64,000 nucleotides of DNA from Methylocystis rosea SV97 (GCF_000372845.1 NZ_KB889963.1:372001-436000), one strand, 5' to 3'. Counted from the stretch's first letter, positions 10,703-20,515 are shown. Program-made: numbers and translations. The notes: generated by a model from the letters alone, not told the origin.

Positions 10703-10735
10703 GCGCTGTCCTTGAAGCTCTCGAACGATCAAAGC

Positions 10736-10767
10736 AAAAAGAGCGGGTCCCCGGAGGGCCCCACTCT
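10736..10767 (-). terminator. Intrinsic terminator/attenuator in the rimP leader
   Basis: On the minus strand an 8-bp stem (AGAGTGGG / CCCGCTCT, one G-U pair) is extended inside by CCC/GGG and is followed by TTTTT. It lies only 33 nt before the proposed rimP start, so it should act as an attenuator of the operon rather than end an upstream gene. Confidence 0.75.
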
Positions 10768-10774
10768 CAATCGG

Positions 10775-10794
10775 CGATCATCCGAGAATGATCG
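10775..10794 (-). promoter_or_regulatory. First hairpin of the rimP leader
   Basis: A perfect 7-bp stem (CGATCAT / ATGATCG) with a 6-nt loop lies 7 nt upstream of the attenuator hairpin in the same transcript. Together they form a compact two-hairpin leader. Attenuator-type rimP leaders have been predicted in alphaproteobacteria (from memory, not checked). Confidence 0.55.
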
Positions 10795-10814
10795 TTATGA
10801 GATGAAGTTCGGCC

Positions 10815-10844
10815 CTATATGGCAGGGGAAGGGCGAAAAATCAA
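10815..10844 (-). promoter_or_regulatory. Candidate sigma-70 promoter of the rimP-truB operon
   Basis: On the minus strand TTGATT (10844-10839) and ATATAG (10820-10815) are separated by 18 nt. Transcription would start about 20 nt before the first leader hairpin, which fits a short attenuated leader. Confidence 0.4.
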
Positions 10845-11357
10845 GAAATCTTGAAACCAGTCGCTCAGCCGATCGTCGCCTACCAACGAAGGTCAGAGTC
10901 CGAGTCGCGATGTCAATTCTCCCGTTCGGTCTATGAATTAGTTCTTTACCGCTGCTTTTACTAGGAACCCGAATACAAACACAGTAAACGCGAGACCCCT
11001 GCCCCCGCGGCACTCCAACAATGGGCGTCGCGTCCCGTTTCGGCTGCACCAATCGCCGTACGCAAAGGCGTAAGAAGCCCGGCCCTCGCGGTCTTTGAAT
11101 TCACATCTTCTTTTGCGAGAATCGCACGAAAGCGCGCGTGTTGACCTTGCGGCGATGCGCCCATAGTTTCGCGCCGGGTCTGATGTAATTCTTTTTTCCG
11201 GTCGTTCGGGCGCGGCCGCCAAATGCGACATTGTGGAGATTATTATCGAAGCGCGTTCGTTTTCCGACGCTGGAATCGTCGTCGACTCTCATGCTTTGCG
11301 CGCGTGCGCCACAGGGGGGCGCTGAATTTGCCGCCGTCAGACGCTGCGAGCGAGTCC
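10845..11357. other. Long divergent intergenic region, no gene seen
   Basis: Between the rimP promoter and the glycosyltransferase gene. Open frames here are short and not protein-like. A weak plus-strand promoter-like match is TTGACC near 11139. The first 45 codons of the open frame that continues into the glycosyltransferase (from 11223) also look non-coding (many Arg, Cys, Tyr). Confidence 0.4.
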
Positions 11358-13259
11358 ATGTTTCTGGAGCCCGCGCGCAACGTTCGGCGCGAGCAAGACG
11401 GTTTCCTTGCGCTGTCGCAGGAGCCTTGGCTGCGCTTTTGCGGCTTGAAGGGATTTCCGCCTGGGAGATTCGTCGAACTTCGCTATGCGGCGAGCTTCTA
11501 TGACGCGCCGGTGCGGCCCATCCTGCGATTTTGGATTGGCGAGGAATTCAAAGAGCACATTCTGCCATCGCCCTGCGAAGGCGTGGGCGTTTGGATCGGG
11601 CGTGTTCCGCGCGAGACGACCGAGGTCTGGATCAGCCCGACGAATCGTCCCGGTCCCTTCAGCTTCCGCATATTGAGCGCGCGGCCGCTGGGCCGCGTCG
11701 AGGCGCTGCGCAAAGCGTCGGCGGCGCCCAAGCGTCTGTTCTTCGCGCTGTCGGCCGATATGGTCGGGCTCACCGAGGAAGCGGAGCTCAACTGGCGCTG
11801 GGCGCTCGGCGCCGCGCCGATGTCGACGTACCCGTTCTGGCGCGCCGCGCGGACGCGCGGGAGCGATCCTCGCATAGACCGGCCTCGGACCGACTGGGCA
11901 AAAGCGCCGAGAGTGGTCGCGCTAGTCGACGCCTGCGGCGCGGCGCCGCGCGACATCGAAACGACGCGCGCGAGCGTCGTAGATCAGACCTATCCGCATT
12001 GCGCATTCGTCACAACGACAGACGGGACGCAGTTCGATGCTGGCGATCTCGTGTTGCCGCTCATCGCCGGCGATCGTCTGGCGCCCGACGCCTGCGCCTG
12101 CTTTGTCGAACATTTCGCCCGACATCCGCAGCACGCCATCGCCTATGCGGATGAAACCGTCGGCGAAGGCGACGCCTTGCGCCCGATCTACAAACCCGGC
12201 TGGAGCCCGACGCTTCATCGTTTTGAAAATTATGTCGGCCGCGCGGCCTGCGTTCGCGCAAGCCTCCTGGCGGGCGAATCCGGCTGGATCGAAGCCGGCG
12301 CCGACGCACTGATCGACCGGCTGCTGTCACGCGCGGGAAACGACGACGTCGGCGCGCTGCGCCGGCCATTGTTTAGCCTTGCGCGCGCCGTGAGCGGGCG
12401 GCGAACGACGATCGACGCTGTATTTCGCGGCCCGCCGCCTGCGGTGACCATCGTCATTCCGACGCGCGACCGCATCGATCTACTCGCGCCCTGCCTCGAC
12501 AGCCTGCTGCGCAAGAGTCTCTATCCACAATTCGACGTCATTGTCGTCGACAATGACAGCGTCGAGCCGCGCACGCAGGCGCTGCTGCATGGGCTGCAAG
12601 CGCAGGACCCCCGGCTCAAAGTCCTTCGCAAGTCAGGCGCCTTCAATTTCTCCGCCCTGTGCAACGCCGGCGCGGTCGCCGGGCGCGGCGACTACCTGAT
12701 TTTCCTCAACAACGACACCGAAATGGTGACGCCGGACTGGATCGAACGGCTGCTCTTTTTTGCGTCGGCGCCGGATGTCGGCGCTGTGGGCGCGAAGCTC
12801 CTTTATCCCGGCGGCCGCGTTCAGCACGTCGGCGTCTTGCTCGGCATGGGCGGCGTCGCAGGCCATTTCGGCGCCGGCGTGACCGAAGACGATCGCGGCT
12901 GGATGAGCCGAAATGTCTTGCCGCACGACGTCTCGGCGGTGACCGGCGCCTGCATGATGATCGAACGAGACAAATTCGACGCCGTCGGAGGCTTCGATGA
13001 GATCAATCTTCCCGTCGAGCTGAACGACGTCGACTTATGCCTGCGACTGGCGGCGCGAGGCTGGCGCACGATCTGCCACACGCAGACGATTCTCATCCAT
13101 CGTCAGTCGGCGAGCCGCGGCGGCGGCGCGCTTCGTCTGCAGCGCGTCTACGAGACGGAGCGCCGCGCGTTTTACGAACGCTGGCGCGCCGTCATTCGCG
13201 ACGATCCGCATTTCCATCCGGGGCTGTCTCTTTACACTAATAGCGAAGCTTTACCGTGA
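11358..13259 (+). CDS. Family 2 glycosyltransferase, O-antigen/capsule type
   Basis: About 633 residues from ATG 11358. The C-terminal half is a GT2 (GT-A fold) domain: VTIVIPTRDR near residue 364, the acidic VVDNDS, then YLIFLNNDTEMVTPDW around residue 450 with the metal-binding acidic motif. The N-terminal 350 residues resemble the accessory region found in large O-antigen glycosyltransferases but have no clear motif. The start is uncertain: TTG 11328 has AGGGGGG 8 nt upstream. Cytoplasmic or membrane-associated; donor and acceptor unknown. It is followed, 171 nt later, by a KpsE-like gene on the same strand. Confidence 0.85.
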   Translation: MFLEPARNVRREQDGFLALSQEPWLRFCGLKGFPPGRFVELRYAASFYDAPVRPILRFWIGEEFKEHILPSPCEGVGVWIGRVPRETTEVWISPTNRPGPFSFRILSARPLGRVEALRKASAAPKRLFFALSADMVGLTEEAELNWRWALGAAPMSTYPFWRAARTRGSDPRIDRPRTDWAKAPRVVALVDACGAAPRDIETTRASVVDQTYPHCAFVTTTDGTQFDAGDLVLPLIAGDRLAPDACACFVEHFARHPQHAIAYADETVGEGDALRPIYKPGWSPTLHRFENYVGRAACVRASLLAGESGWIEAGADALIDRLLSRAGNDDVGALRRPLFSLARAVSGRRTTIDAVFRGPPPAVTIVIPTRDRIDLLAPCLDSLLRKSLYPQFDVIVVDNDSVEPRTQALLHGLQAQDPRLKVLRKSGAFNFSALCNAGAVAGRGDYLIFLNNDTEMVTPDWIERLLFFASAPDVGAVGAKLLYPGGRVQHVGVLLGMGGVAGHFGAGVTEDDRGWMSRNVLPHDVSAVTGACMMIERDKFDAVGGFDEINLPVELNDVDLCLRLAARGWRTICHTQTILIHRQSASRGGGALRLQRVYETERRAFYERWRAVIRDDPHFHPGLSLYTNSEALP

Positions 13260-13430
13260 CGTTGGTCGCTTGCACGGGGGCCCCGACCCGCTTAGTTTGC
13301 GGCGCGGGAAAACTGTCTACTCCGCCCGAGTGATAGGGCCGCCAGGGACCGACGCCGCGTCAGCGCGCTTAGGCGTTTCAGCCTCAGTTAACATGCGTAG
13401 CGCATGAACAGGTCAGCGACTTGAGGGTAG

Positions 13431-14735
13431 ATGAGCACGCATAGGGCTCCGAGACCGCCTAAACTGTCAGAAGTGATCGCCACCGCGCAGAACGTGGCGC
13501 GTTTCTCGTCGACCAAGGCGGTGGAGATTCTCGCGCCGCTGACGACAAAGGACGCCGCAAGCCGCCTGCCGACGCTGATTCGCGAAAGCTTCGAGGGCAT
13601 GGCGGAGAAACTGGCGACCGCCAGGGCGGACGCGGGCGGCGGGCTGCTCGGACGCAGCTTCATCTTCGCCGTTGTTCTGCCGACTTTCCTGTTCTGGCTT
13701 TACGCCTGCTTCTGGCAGTCGGAGCGCTACGTCGCCGAGACGCGGCTGACCGTGCGCGCCCAACATGAAAAAAAATCGGGGACCGACGCGGCGTCGATGA
13801 TCACCAAGCTGACGGGTGGGGGTTCCAGTACGGCCTCGCAGGACGCCTTCATGGTGCTCAATTACGTGAAAAGCCGGGCCATTGTCGCCGACCTCGGCGG
13901 CCGCGACTACATGGAGAAAAAGTTTGCGGGCTCCGGCGTCGACTATTTTTCACGGCTCGGCAGAAACGCCAACGCCGAAGAAGTCTGGAAATATTGGCTG
14001 AGTCATATTTCGGCCAGCGTCGACACCCTTTCCGGCATTTTGACCGTGCGCACCGACGCATTCCAGCCCAAGGACGCGCTCGACGTCGCGCGCGATATCG
14101 TCAGGCTCAGCGAGGAACTCGTCAACAAGATCACCGTGCGCAATCGCACCGACGCATTGAGCCGCGCCGAACTCGAAGTGACGCTGTCCCGTCAGATGCT
14201 CGCCGACGCGCGCGAGAAGACGCTTCAGTTCCGCAACAAGAACGTCATCATCGACCCGGGTTCGCGCGCTACAAGCATTGGCGAACTGTTGGCCAAGCTC
14301 ACCATGGAGCGCATGGACATCGTCAACGCGCTTTCGACATTTTCTTCGTCGCTCTCCAGCGATGCGCCCAGCCAACGGCTGCAACGCACGCGTCTTGCGG
14401 CGATCGACCAGCAGATCGCGGAGCTCAAGAAGAAGCTTACGGACCCGCAAGGGGCCGACGCCGTTTCCTCGCAGATCGCGTCCTATGAGCGCCTGAAGCT
14501 CGACGAGCAATTCGCTGAAAGACTCTATTCGATCGCGCAGACCTCCTACCATCACGCGCGGCAGGAACTTGCAAAACAGCAGCTCTATCTCCTCACGATC
14601 GTCGAGCCGACGTTGCCGGAATCTGCGAGTTACCCGAAAGCCACGGCGAACACCATCCTGCTGTTTTGCGCGCTGCTCGTCGCCTGGGCGGCGATTTCGC
14701 TGATCGTTGCGAGCATCGACGATCACATGGTTTGA
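13431..14735 (+). CDS. KpsE/Wzz-type polysaccharide export inner-membrane protein (copy 1)
   Basis: 434 residues with the polysaccharide co-polymerase topology: a cytoplasmic N-terminus, TM1 at about 77-95, a long periplasmic coiled-coil-rich region (two stretches with heptad-like Leu/Ala), and TM2 at about 408-427 near the C-terminus. YVAETRLTVRA after TM1 and PTLPESASYPK before TM2 are typical of the KpsE/BexC/CtrB family, which links the ABC exporter to the outer-membrane channel. Its 3' end overlaps the convergent 359-residue gene by 13 nt. A second copy lies at 15865-17166. Confidence 0.88.
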   Translation: MSTHRAPRPPKLSEVIATAQNVARFSSTKAVEILAPLTTKDAASRLPTLIRESFEGMAEKLATARADAGGGLLGRSFIFAVVLPTFLFWLYACFWQSERYVAETRLTVRAQHEKKSGTDAASMITKLTGGGSSTASQDAFMVLNYVKSRAIVADLGGRDYMEKKFAGSGVDYFSRLGRNANAEEVWKYWLSHISASVDTLSGILTVRTDAFQPKDALDVARDIVRLSEELVNKITVRNRTDALSRAELEVTLSRQMLADAREKTLQFRNKNVIIDPGSRATSIGELLAKLTMERMDIVNALSTFSSSLSSDAPSQRLQRTRLAAIDQQIAELKKKLTDPQGADAVSSQIASYERLKLDEQFAERLYSIAQTSYHHARQELAKQQLYLLTIVEPTLPESASYPKATANTILLFCALLVAWAAISLIVASIDDHMV

Positions 14736-15802
14736 GTGTCCCGCGCGACGACGTCGGCGTCATCGGAGAGCGCGGAGACAACCGATTCCTCAGCGAAGGA
14801 ATAGAGCGCCAAATCGGCTTCAAGAAGGTCCGCGACGAGGCTGATGCGCGACAGCCGATCGGCCAGCGCGCTGATCGAAGGGTGCACCACCGGCTCATAA
14901 TCGCCGGTGAGATCGTGACCGAGAATGCCGGCCAGCAACGCGCTGAAATCACGAAAGCGGCTGCGCACGCCCACGAGCTCCATCGACGCCAGGTTCTCGA
15001 GCGCCGCCGGGACGTGACGGCGCTCCGGCGTCTCGCCCGGGATGCAGCCGAACATTCGCGTCATCGGGCTTATGAGCGCCTCACGCTCCTCATCGGAAAC
15101 ATTCCGGAATTTCGCAAGGATGCCTTTCGGATCTTCGAGCGGCAGGTCGCGAACAAAATCGATCAACGCCGTCAGCCCGGTGAAGAGCAGCGGCAGCATA
15201 TGCGTCGAATCCGACTTCTGGATCAGGCTGAGGATCACCAGTCGCTGCGCCAGCTCCTCGAAGGGGTCGCTCAACAGCGCCGCTGTAGTGAATTTCGCAT
15301 TGGAAAGAAAATGCGCGTAGCGTGGGAAGCTCGAGCGCCCCGACATGAAGATTGATTTGTTGAAACTGTTGTTAATGAGCACGAGCATGGTCTCGAAGGC
15401 GTAGCGCTCGGTCGACGGGTAGGTGAGCGTGAACAGATTTCTCGACCGTCCGCCCAATTTCTCGATGGGGCGAATCGAACCGTCGAACAGAAAAAATTTG
15501 CGCTCGATGTGCCGTCCCTTCTTGAATCGCCGGTAGATCAGAATTCCGGTGTCGGCTTCGAGCAGTTCGATATCCTCAACGCCCGGCAGCCCCTGGATCA
15601 TCTTGTCGTCGATCAGAAAGCCAACGAGACCGGTGGCGTGAATGCCGAGGTCGCGCACGTCCGGACGCTGAATGGTCGCCGAGATTTCAACGTCTTCTTC
15701 TCCCGGTCTGCGGACCAGGATCTTCGGAACAGCGGAAGGATTGTCCGGCGCGAGCCAACCACGAATGGCGGCGCCGTCGTCGGCGTCAATATTGAAAAAC
15801 AC
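14723..15802 (-). CDS. Unknown protein of the capsule cluster, 359 aa
   Basis: A full-length, protein-like frame without signal peptide, membrane segment or motif I can assign. The N-terminal 110 residues look beta-rich (FNIDADDGAAIRGWLAPDN, then VEISATIQRPDVRDLG and LVGFLIDD). The rest looks alpha-helical. It follows the kpsT-kpsE(2) pair on the same strand with a 62-nt gap, so it is probably cotranscribed and linked to polysaccharide synthesis or export. The start ATG at 15802 has GGAG-like bases upstream. No function proposed. Confidence 0.75.
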   Translation of the reverse strand: MFFNIDADDGAAIRGWLAPDNPSAVPKILVRRPGEEDVEISATIQRPDVRDLGIHATGLVGFLIDDKMIQGLPGVEDIELLEADTGILIYRRFKKGRHIERKFFLFDGSIRPIEKLGGRSRNLFTLTYPSTERYAFETMLVLINNSFNKSIFMSGRSSFPRYAHFLSNAKFTTAALLSDPFEELAQRLVILSLIQKSDSTHMLPLLFTGLTALIDFVRDLPLEDPKGILAKFRNVSDEEREALISPMTRMFGCIPGETPERRHVPAALENLASMELVGVRSRFRDFSALLAGILGHDLTGDYEPVVHPSISALADRLSRISLVADLLEADLALYSFAEESVVSALSDDADVVARDTQTM

Positions 15803-15864
15803 GATCGCTCCATCTCAACGGATAAGCGCCGTCGATCCGCGTTTCGGCCCCGCTGCCTCGCCCG

Positions 15865-17166
15865 CTATTTGGCCATATGATCGCGGACAAGGAAGGCCAC
15901 GGCGACGAGCGCCAGCCAGCCGATCGTCGCCGGCGCGACAATAATGCCCCATTCGATCCAACGCCGGGGATAGAGAGATTTTTCCGCAAGCGTCGGGCGA
16001 AGGAAGGAGACGAGATAGGCGCGCTGCGTTTCGAGATCGACTCGGGCGTTTTCAAACATCGATGCGGCGAGCGCGTATCTTTGCCGGGCGAGATCAAGCT
16101 CGATTTGATGCATGGAAAGCACGCCCGCACGCTGCGCCAGAGAGCCCTCCCCCCTCTCGCCGCCGCCGGCGATTTGCGTCGAATATTCGTCAATCTGGCT
16201 CTTGAGGCTCTGAACTCGCGCGGTGAGTAGGCGCGCTTGAGGCGAGTCCGACGTCTCCGAGTCGCTGTGCAGCGCGAGATCTTCCTGCGTCGCCGCGAGT
16301 TCAAGCCGAAGCGTGGTGATGAGCTTGTTGATCGCCTCCGCCGCAGCGGGCGCGTCAAGCACGCCCTCGGTATTGCGCGCGTCGCGCATGGAGCCAGTCG
16401 CATTCTTCAACTGTTCTTCGGCGCGCGTCAGTTCCGTGCGCGCCTGCGCCAGCGCATCGCGCCTGGAGCGCGTTGACAGTTCGTTAACCAGCCGTTCCGA
16501 AAGGTCCGTGACGTTCTGTGCGATGGCGAGCGAATCGCTTGGCGTGAAGGCGCGCACATTGACGGAAATGATGCCGGACATCATGTCGAGGCTCGCGTCG
16601 ATCCGCCGTTTCCAGTATTTTTCCAGCTCCTCAACCGAGTCTTCCGGATCGAAACTCGAAAAATAGTCGACTCCGGAACGCGAGAACATGGCGCGCAAGC
16701 CGACCTTCCGGTCGAGCGCTTCGACCATCGAGCGGCTCCGGATGAAATTGACGAGAACCTGCGCGTCCTGCATCTGCTGAGAGGCCTGCGAACCCATGGC
16801 GCCTCCGCTCAAGAGATCGAGACTCGACGCTTCGCCGGCGCGTAGCGAAAATTTGGTTTCGGTCACATATTGCTTGCTGGCGATCAGCCCCCAATAGATC
16901 GAGGCGACGAGGAACGGGGCAATGACGAAGGCGGCGAAGCTGGCGAGGACGCCGAGGCGAAACGCGCGGTCGCCGCGTCGCGCCTGGAAGCCGCCGCCCC
17001 CAGCGATGACGCTCGTCGGCGCGCGGGATTTGTTCGCGGCCCTGCGCAGCGCGCGCGAGATCGACTTCGCCTTAAAGCTAGCGTCCTGCGGGCTCAGCGG
17101 CCCCCGCTCGGGGTCGGCGAGCGCGACCGTGATCTCCGGCTGCTGGGCGTGAACGGCTTCAGGCAT
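15865..17166 (-). CDS. KpsE/Wzz-type polysaccharide export inner-membrane protein (copy 2)
   Basis: 433 residues with the same topology as the copy at 13431: TM1 at about 71-94, periplasmic coiled coils, TM2 at about 408-428. YVTETKFSLRAGE follows TM1 and PTLAEKSLYPRRW precedes TM2. Both copies end in a short DHM-containing tail (VRDHMAK here, DDHMV in copy 1). I choose ATG 17166, whose codon overlaps the kpsT stop by 8 nt; the frame is open to 17202. It is coupled to kpsT, so it is the better candidate partner of this ABC exporter. Confidence 0.9.
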   Translation of the reverse strand: MPEAVHAQQPEITVALADPERGPLSPQDASFKAKSISRALRRAANKSRAPTSVIAGGGGFQARRGDRAFRLGVLASFAAFVIAPFLVASIYWGLIASKQYVTETKFSLRAGEASSLDLLSGGAMGSQASQQMQDAQVLVNFIRSRSMVEALDRKVGLRAMFSRSGVDYFSSFDPEDSVEELEKYWKRRIDASLDMMSGIISVNVRAFTPSDSLAIAQNVTDLSERLVNELSTRSRRDALAQARTELTRAEEQLKNATGSMRDARNTEGVLDAPAAAEAINKLITTLRLELAATQEDLALHSDSETSDSPQARLLTARVQSLKSQIDEYSTQIAGGGERGEGSLAQRAGVLSMHQIELDLARQRYALAASMFENARVDLETQRAYLVSFLRPTLAEKSLYPRRWIEWGIIVAPATIGWLALVAVAFLVRDHMAK

Positions 17167-17812
17167 TGAGCTTCTTATAAAGTTCGATCGCGTCGTCGAC
17201 ACTGTTGAAGACGTGCATTCGCCCGCCCGCCAGCACCATGCCGCGATCGCAATATTGCTGAATGGTCGTCATGGCGTGCGACACCATGATAACGTCCGCC
17301 GTTCGCCGGCGCTTGGAGAACTCCTCTTGGCAGCGCGCAGCGAAGCGCGCGTCGCCAACGGCGGTGACCTCGTCGATGAGATAGCAGTCGAATTCGATCG
17401 AGAGCGACAGGCCAAAGGCGAGACGCGCCATCATGCCGGACGAATAGGTGCGAATCGGGGCGTCGATATAGGCGCCAATCTCGGCGAAGTCCTCGACAAA
17501 GTCGATAACCTTGCGCGCGTCCTGTCCGTACACGCGCGCGACGAACTTCACGTTTTCGCGTCCGCTGAGCATCGGGTGCAGCCCGCCGGAAAACCCCAGC
17601 GGCCAGGAGACGCGCGAGGAGCGCACGACCCGCCCTCCGTTGGGCAGCTCGGTGCCTGCGAGGAGGCGCATCAGAGTCGACTTTCCGGCCCCATTGACGC
17701 CGAGAATGCCGTAGCTGCGGCCAGCGGCGAAATCGAGGCTGACATGATCGAGCACGACCTTCCTGTGGCCGTGCGAGCGATAATACTTAAAGACATTGTC
17801 AAGCTTGATCAT
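17159..17812 (-). CDS. kpsT: Polysaccharide ABC exporter ATPase, KpsT family
   Basis: ATP-binding subunit of a capsule-type ABC-2 exporter. The 217 residues carry Walker A GVNGAGKST (38-46), the SSGMMARLAFGLSLS signature region and Walker B CYLIDEV, the KpsT/Wzt pattern. It lacks the C-terminal glycan-binding extension of Wzt proteins. The permease KpsM that it needs is not adjacent, and no other ABC-2 permease is seen in the window. The gene starts at ATG 17812, divergent from the rhamnosyltransferase gene, with 195 nt between. Confidence 0.92.
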   Translation of the reverse strand: MIKLDNVFKYYRSHGHRKVVLDHVSLDFAAGRSYGILGVNGAGKSTLMRLLAGTELPNGGRVVRSSRVSWPLGFSGGLHPMLSGRENVKFVARVYGQDARKVIDFVEDFAEIGAYIDAPIRTYSSGMMARLAFGLSLSIEFDCYLIDEVTAVGDARFAARCQEEFSKRRRTADVIMVSHAMTTIQQYCDRGMVLAGGRMHVFNSVDDAIELYKKLNA

Positions 17813-18007
17813 GATTCCCGAGCGGCGGACGGTGGCGTTCCGTCACATTCCCCCGGCGCAGCCCCTAGCGCGCCGCGGGCCTTGGTTACGCCGAATTTTT
17901 GGCTAAGTCATGGCGAGACAAACGGTTTTCGTTTAAGCCGGAGACGGTTGAATTTTCGTAAATTTCCACCGCCACGAATTGCCCAAGCTCGACTGGAAGG
18001 CGCCCGC

Positions 18008-20515
18008 ATGACGGAAAAGAAATCCGAAACCAGGCTGCAATGGGCGCGCCGCCATCTGCGCAATGGCTACATTATCCTGACCACACGCGGCGCCGTGGCG
18101 CTTTACGGCGCGGCGATGCGCGAACTGGCGAAGCTGATCGATTCGCCGGTCGGCGTGTTTCTCGCACCGCGCGATCTTTTTCGGGACGGTCCGCGCTTCC
18201 TGCGCGAACAGGGGTTGCGCGCCGCCTGCGGCGCCGTATTGCGCCAGATCGCCGCGCAATATGATCCGCCGCTTGGCCGGCGACGCAATCCGATCAACGA
18301 CCCGCTGCGTCAGGCGGCGATCAGCTATTACTACACTTATGAATTGACCAAGCCGGATGGGGTCGTTCCCTCCCGCCGTCCGGTCAATGAAATGGATTTC
18401 GCGCTCGAGACGCCTTTCGCCTTTGACGTGGGCCCGAAGCGCGCGCATTCGATCGTCGCCATCGTCCACGCCTTCTATCCGGACGTGCTGCCGCTTGTCC
18501 TCGAAAAGCTGCATAACGTTCCCGGCGCGCTGGATCTTTGCGTCTCGACGGACACCGAGGAAAAGAAGCGGGCGGTCGACGAGGTCTGCGCCGGCTGGCG
18601 CAAGGGCAAGGTTTTGACGCGCATCTGCCCGAATCGCGGGCGCGACATCGCCGCCAAATTCTTCGGGTTTCGCGACGTCTACGCCAATTACGAGCTGTTC
18701 ATCCACGTTCACACCAAGCGCTCGCCCCACGGCGGTGAGGCGCTGGCGCGCTGGCGCGACTATCTCATCGACAATCTTCTCGGATCAGAGCGCATCGTGC
18801 GCTCGATTCTCTCGCTGTTCGACGATCCGCGGCTCGGCGTCGTGTTTCCGCAGCATCTTTTCGAACTGCGCGGCATTTTGAATTGGGGCTACGACTACGA
18901 TCTGGCGCGCAATCTGTTGAAGCGGATGAATATAGAGATCGACAAGAACCTCACGCTCGAATTTCCCTCCGGCTCGATGTTCTGGGGCAGGACCGCCGCG
19001 ATCCGACCGCTGCTCGACCTCGACATCGACTTTGCTGACTTTCCGCCAGAGAGCGGACAGGTTGACGGCACCCTTGCGCACGCGATCGAACGTTCTCTGC
19101 TGATGATTGCTGAATCGCGCGGCTTCGAATGGCTCAAAGTCGCGCAGCGCGATCTCTATCCCATGGGCCATACGCTGCTGCCCGTGCACAGCGTCGACGA
19201 CCTCGCGGAGCATCGGCTTAAGGTCTTCCAACCCGCGCTCGCATGCGTCGACTCCAATTTTCATGCCTATGCAACCCCGATCGCCGAAACGCGGCCTCTG
19301 CTCTCCTATCCGTCGCGCAATGATCGGCCGCGCCTGACGCTGCTGACCCCGACGGTCAATCCGCAGCAGACCTTCGGCGGAATCGCCACCGCGATGAAGC
19401 TCTTCTCGGCGTTGCTCGCCGAACTCGGCGATGATTTCGACGCGCGCATCGTGGTGACCGACGCGGATATCGAACCCGAAGCCTATGCGACGCTGTCCGG
19501 CTATACGCCGGTTCCCTATGCGGCGAGTCTCGATACTGAAAGAGCTGCGCTCGTCGACGCCAATGAGCGGGAAGGCGGCAGGCTGAACGTGCGCGCCAAC
19601 GACATTTTTTTCGCGACCGCCTGGTGGACCGCGGAATTCGCACTGGCCATGGAGCGCGAGCGGGCCCGCTATTTCGGCGGCGAGCGTCCGTTCATTTACC
19701 TCATTCAGGACGACGAGCCGAACTTCTATGGCCGCGGCTCAAAGTCCAGTCTTGCCGAAGCGACCTATCATCACGGCGATCAGACGATCGCGATCGTCAA
19801 CTCCGAAGAGCTCTTCTCGGTCATGACCCAGAAATATCGGTTCCGTGACGCCTACTATGTTCCCTACGAGCTCAACGAACGCATTGGCGAGCGGCTTCAA
19901 AACGTCGCGCGGGAGCCGACGATGCTCGTTTACGGTCGGGAAACCGTCGCGCGCAACGCCTTTGAGTTGATTTGCGCGGCGCTTTTCATCTGGCAGCAGC
20001 GCGATCCGATTCGGGCGAGCCGCTGGAACATCATTTTTCTCGGCGAGGATTTTCCAGACTCGCTGCTCTATCCGGTGCAGAACGCCACCGTCGGCGGGAA
20101 GGCCCGGCTCGATGACTACGCCGACCATCTCAGCCGCGCGCTTGTCGGCGTTTCGCTGATGATCTCTCCCCACCCGAGCTATCCGCCGCTCGAAATGGCC
20201 GAAGCCGGGCTCGCGACGATCACCAACGCTTTCGCGGGGAAGGATTTGCGCCGCCGGTTCGACAACATCGTTTCGCCCGCGCGGCTCGATCCCACATCGC
20301 TTGCGGATCTCATCGAGGACACTGTCGCGAAAATGGAGCCTTTCGTCGGCGCCATCGTTGCGCGTCAGCGTCCCTCAGCGCCGCCGGCCGATGCGATGCG
20401 TCGCTTCGATCCCAAAACCGTCGCCGCTGAGCTGCGGCGCGCCGCGGCTTCGCCGCTCTATGCGACCGGCGAAACCTCCCGCTCCATCTCGGCGAGCACC
20501 TGCGAGATATATTGA
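18008..20515 (+). CDS. RgpF/WsaF-type rhamnan glycosyltransferase, two-domain
   Basis: 835 residues from ATG 18008, with GGAAGG about 7 nt upstream; the frame is open from 17213 but the extra part overlaps kpsT and is not protein-like. Residues about 120-420 match the rhamnan synthesis F family ([59 protein letters not shown]). Residues about 440-820 look like a WsaF-type GT-B rhamnosyltransferase ([48 protein letters not shown]). Both parts fit the adjacent dTDP-L-rhamnose genes. The last 58 nt overlap the convergent rfbA. Confidence 0.87.
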   Translation: MTEKKSETRLQWARRHLRNGYIILTTRGAVALYGAAMRELAKLIDSPVGVFLAPRDLFRDGPRFLREQGLRAACGAVLRQIAAQYDPPLGRRRNPINDPLRQAAISYYYTYELTKPDGVVPSRRPVNEMDFALETPFAFDVGPKRAHSIVAIVHAFYPDVLPLVLEKLHNVPGALDLCVSTDTEEKKRAVDEVCAGWRKGKVLTRICPNRGRDIAAKFFGFRDVYANYELFIHVHTKRSPHGGEALARWRDYLIDNLLGSERIVRSILSLFDDPRLGVVFPQHLFELRGILNWGYDYDLARNLLKRMNIEIDKNLTLEFPSGSMFWGRTAAIRPLLDLDIDFADFPPESGQVDGTLAHAIERSLLMIAESRGFEWLKVAQRDLYPMGHTLLPVHSVDDLAEHRLKVFQPALACVDSNFHAYATPIAETRPLLSYPSRNDRPRLTLLTPTVNPQQTFGGIATAMKLFSALLAELGDDFDARIVVTDADIEPEAYATLSGYTPVPYAASLDTERAALVDANEREGGRLNVRANDIFFATAWWTAEFALAMERERARYFGGERPFIYLIQDDEPNFYGRGSKSSLAEATYHHGDQTIAIVNSEELFSVMTQKYRFRDAYYVPYELNERIGERLQNVAREPTMLVYGRETVARNAFELICAALFIWQQRDPIRASRWNIIFLGEDFPDSLLYPVQNATVGGKARLDDYADHLSRALVGVSLMISPHPSYPPLEMAEAGLATITNAFAGKDLRRRFDNIVSPARLDPTSLADLIEDTVAKMEPFVGAIVARQRPSAPPADAMRRFDPKTVAAELRRAAASPLYATGETSRSISASTCEIY

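Noticed and set aside
10795-11052. 85-codon minus-strand frame upstream of rimP
   Set aside because: It overlaps the candidate rimP promoter and the residue pattern is not protein-like.
17213-18007. Upstream extension of the rhamnosyltransferase frame (to 1100 residues)
   Set aside because: It runs antisense through kpsT and looks non-coding; ATG 18008 has a good Shine-Dalgarno.
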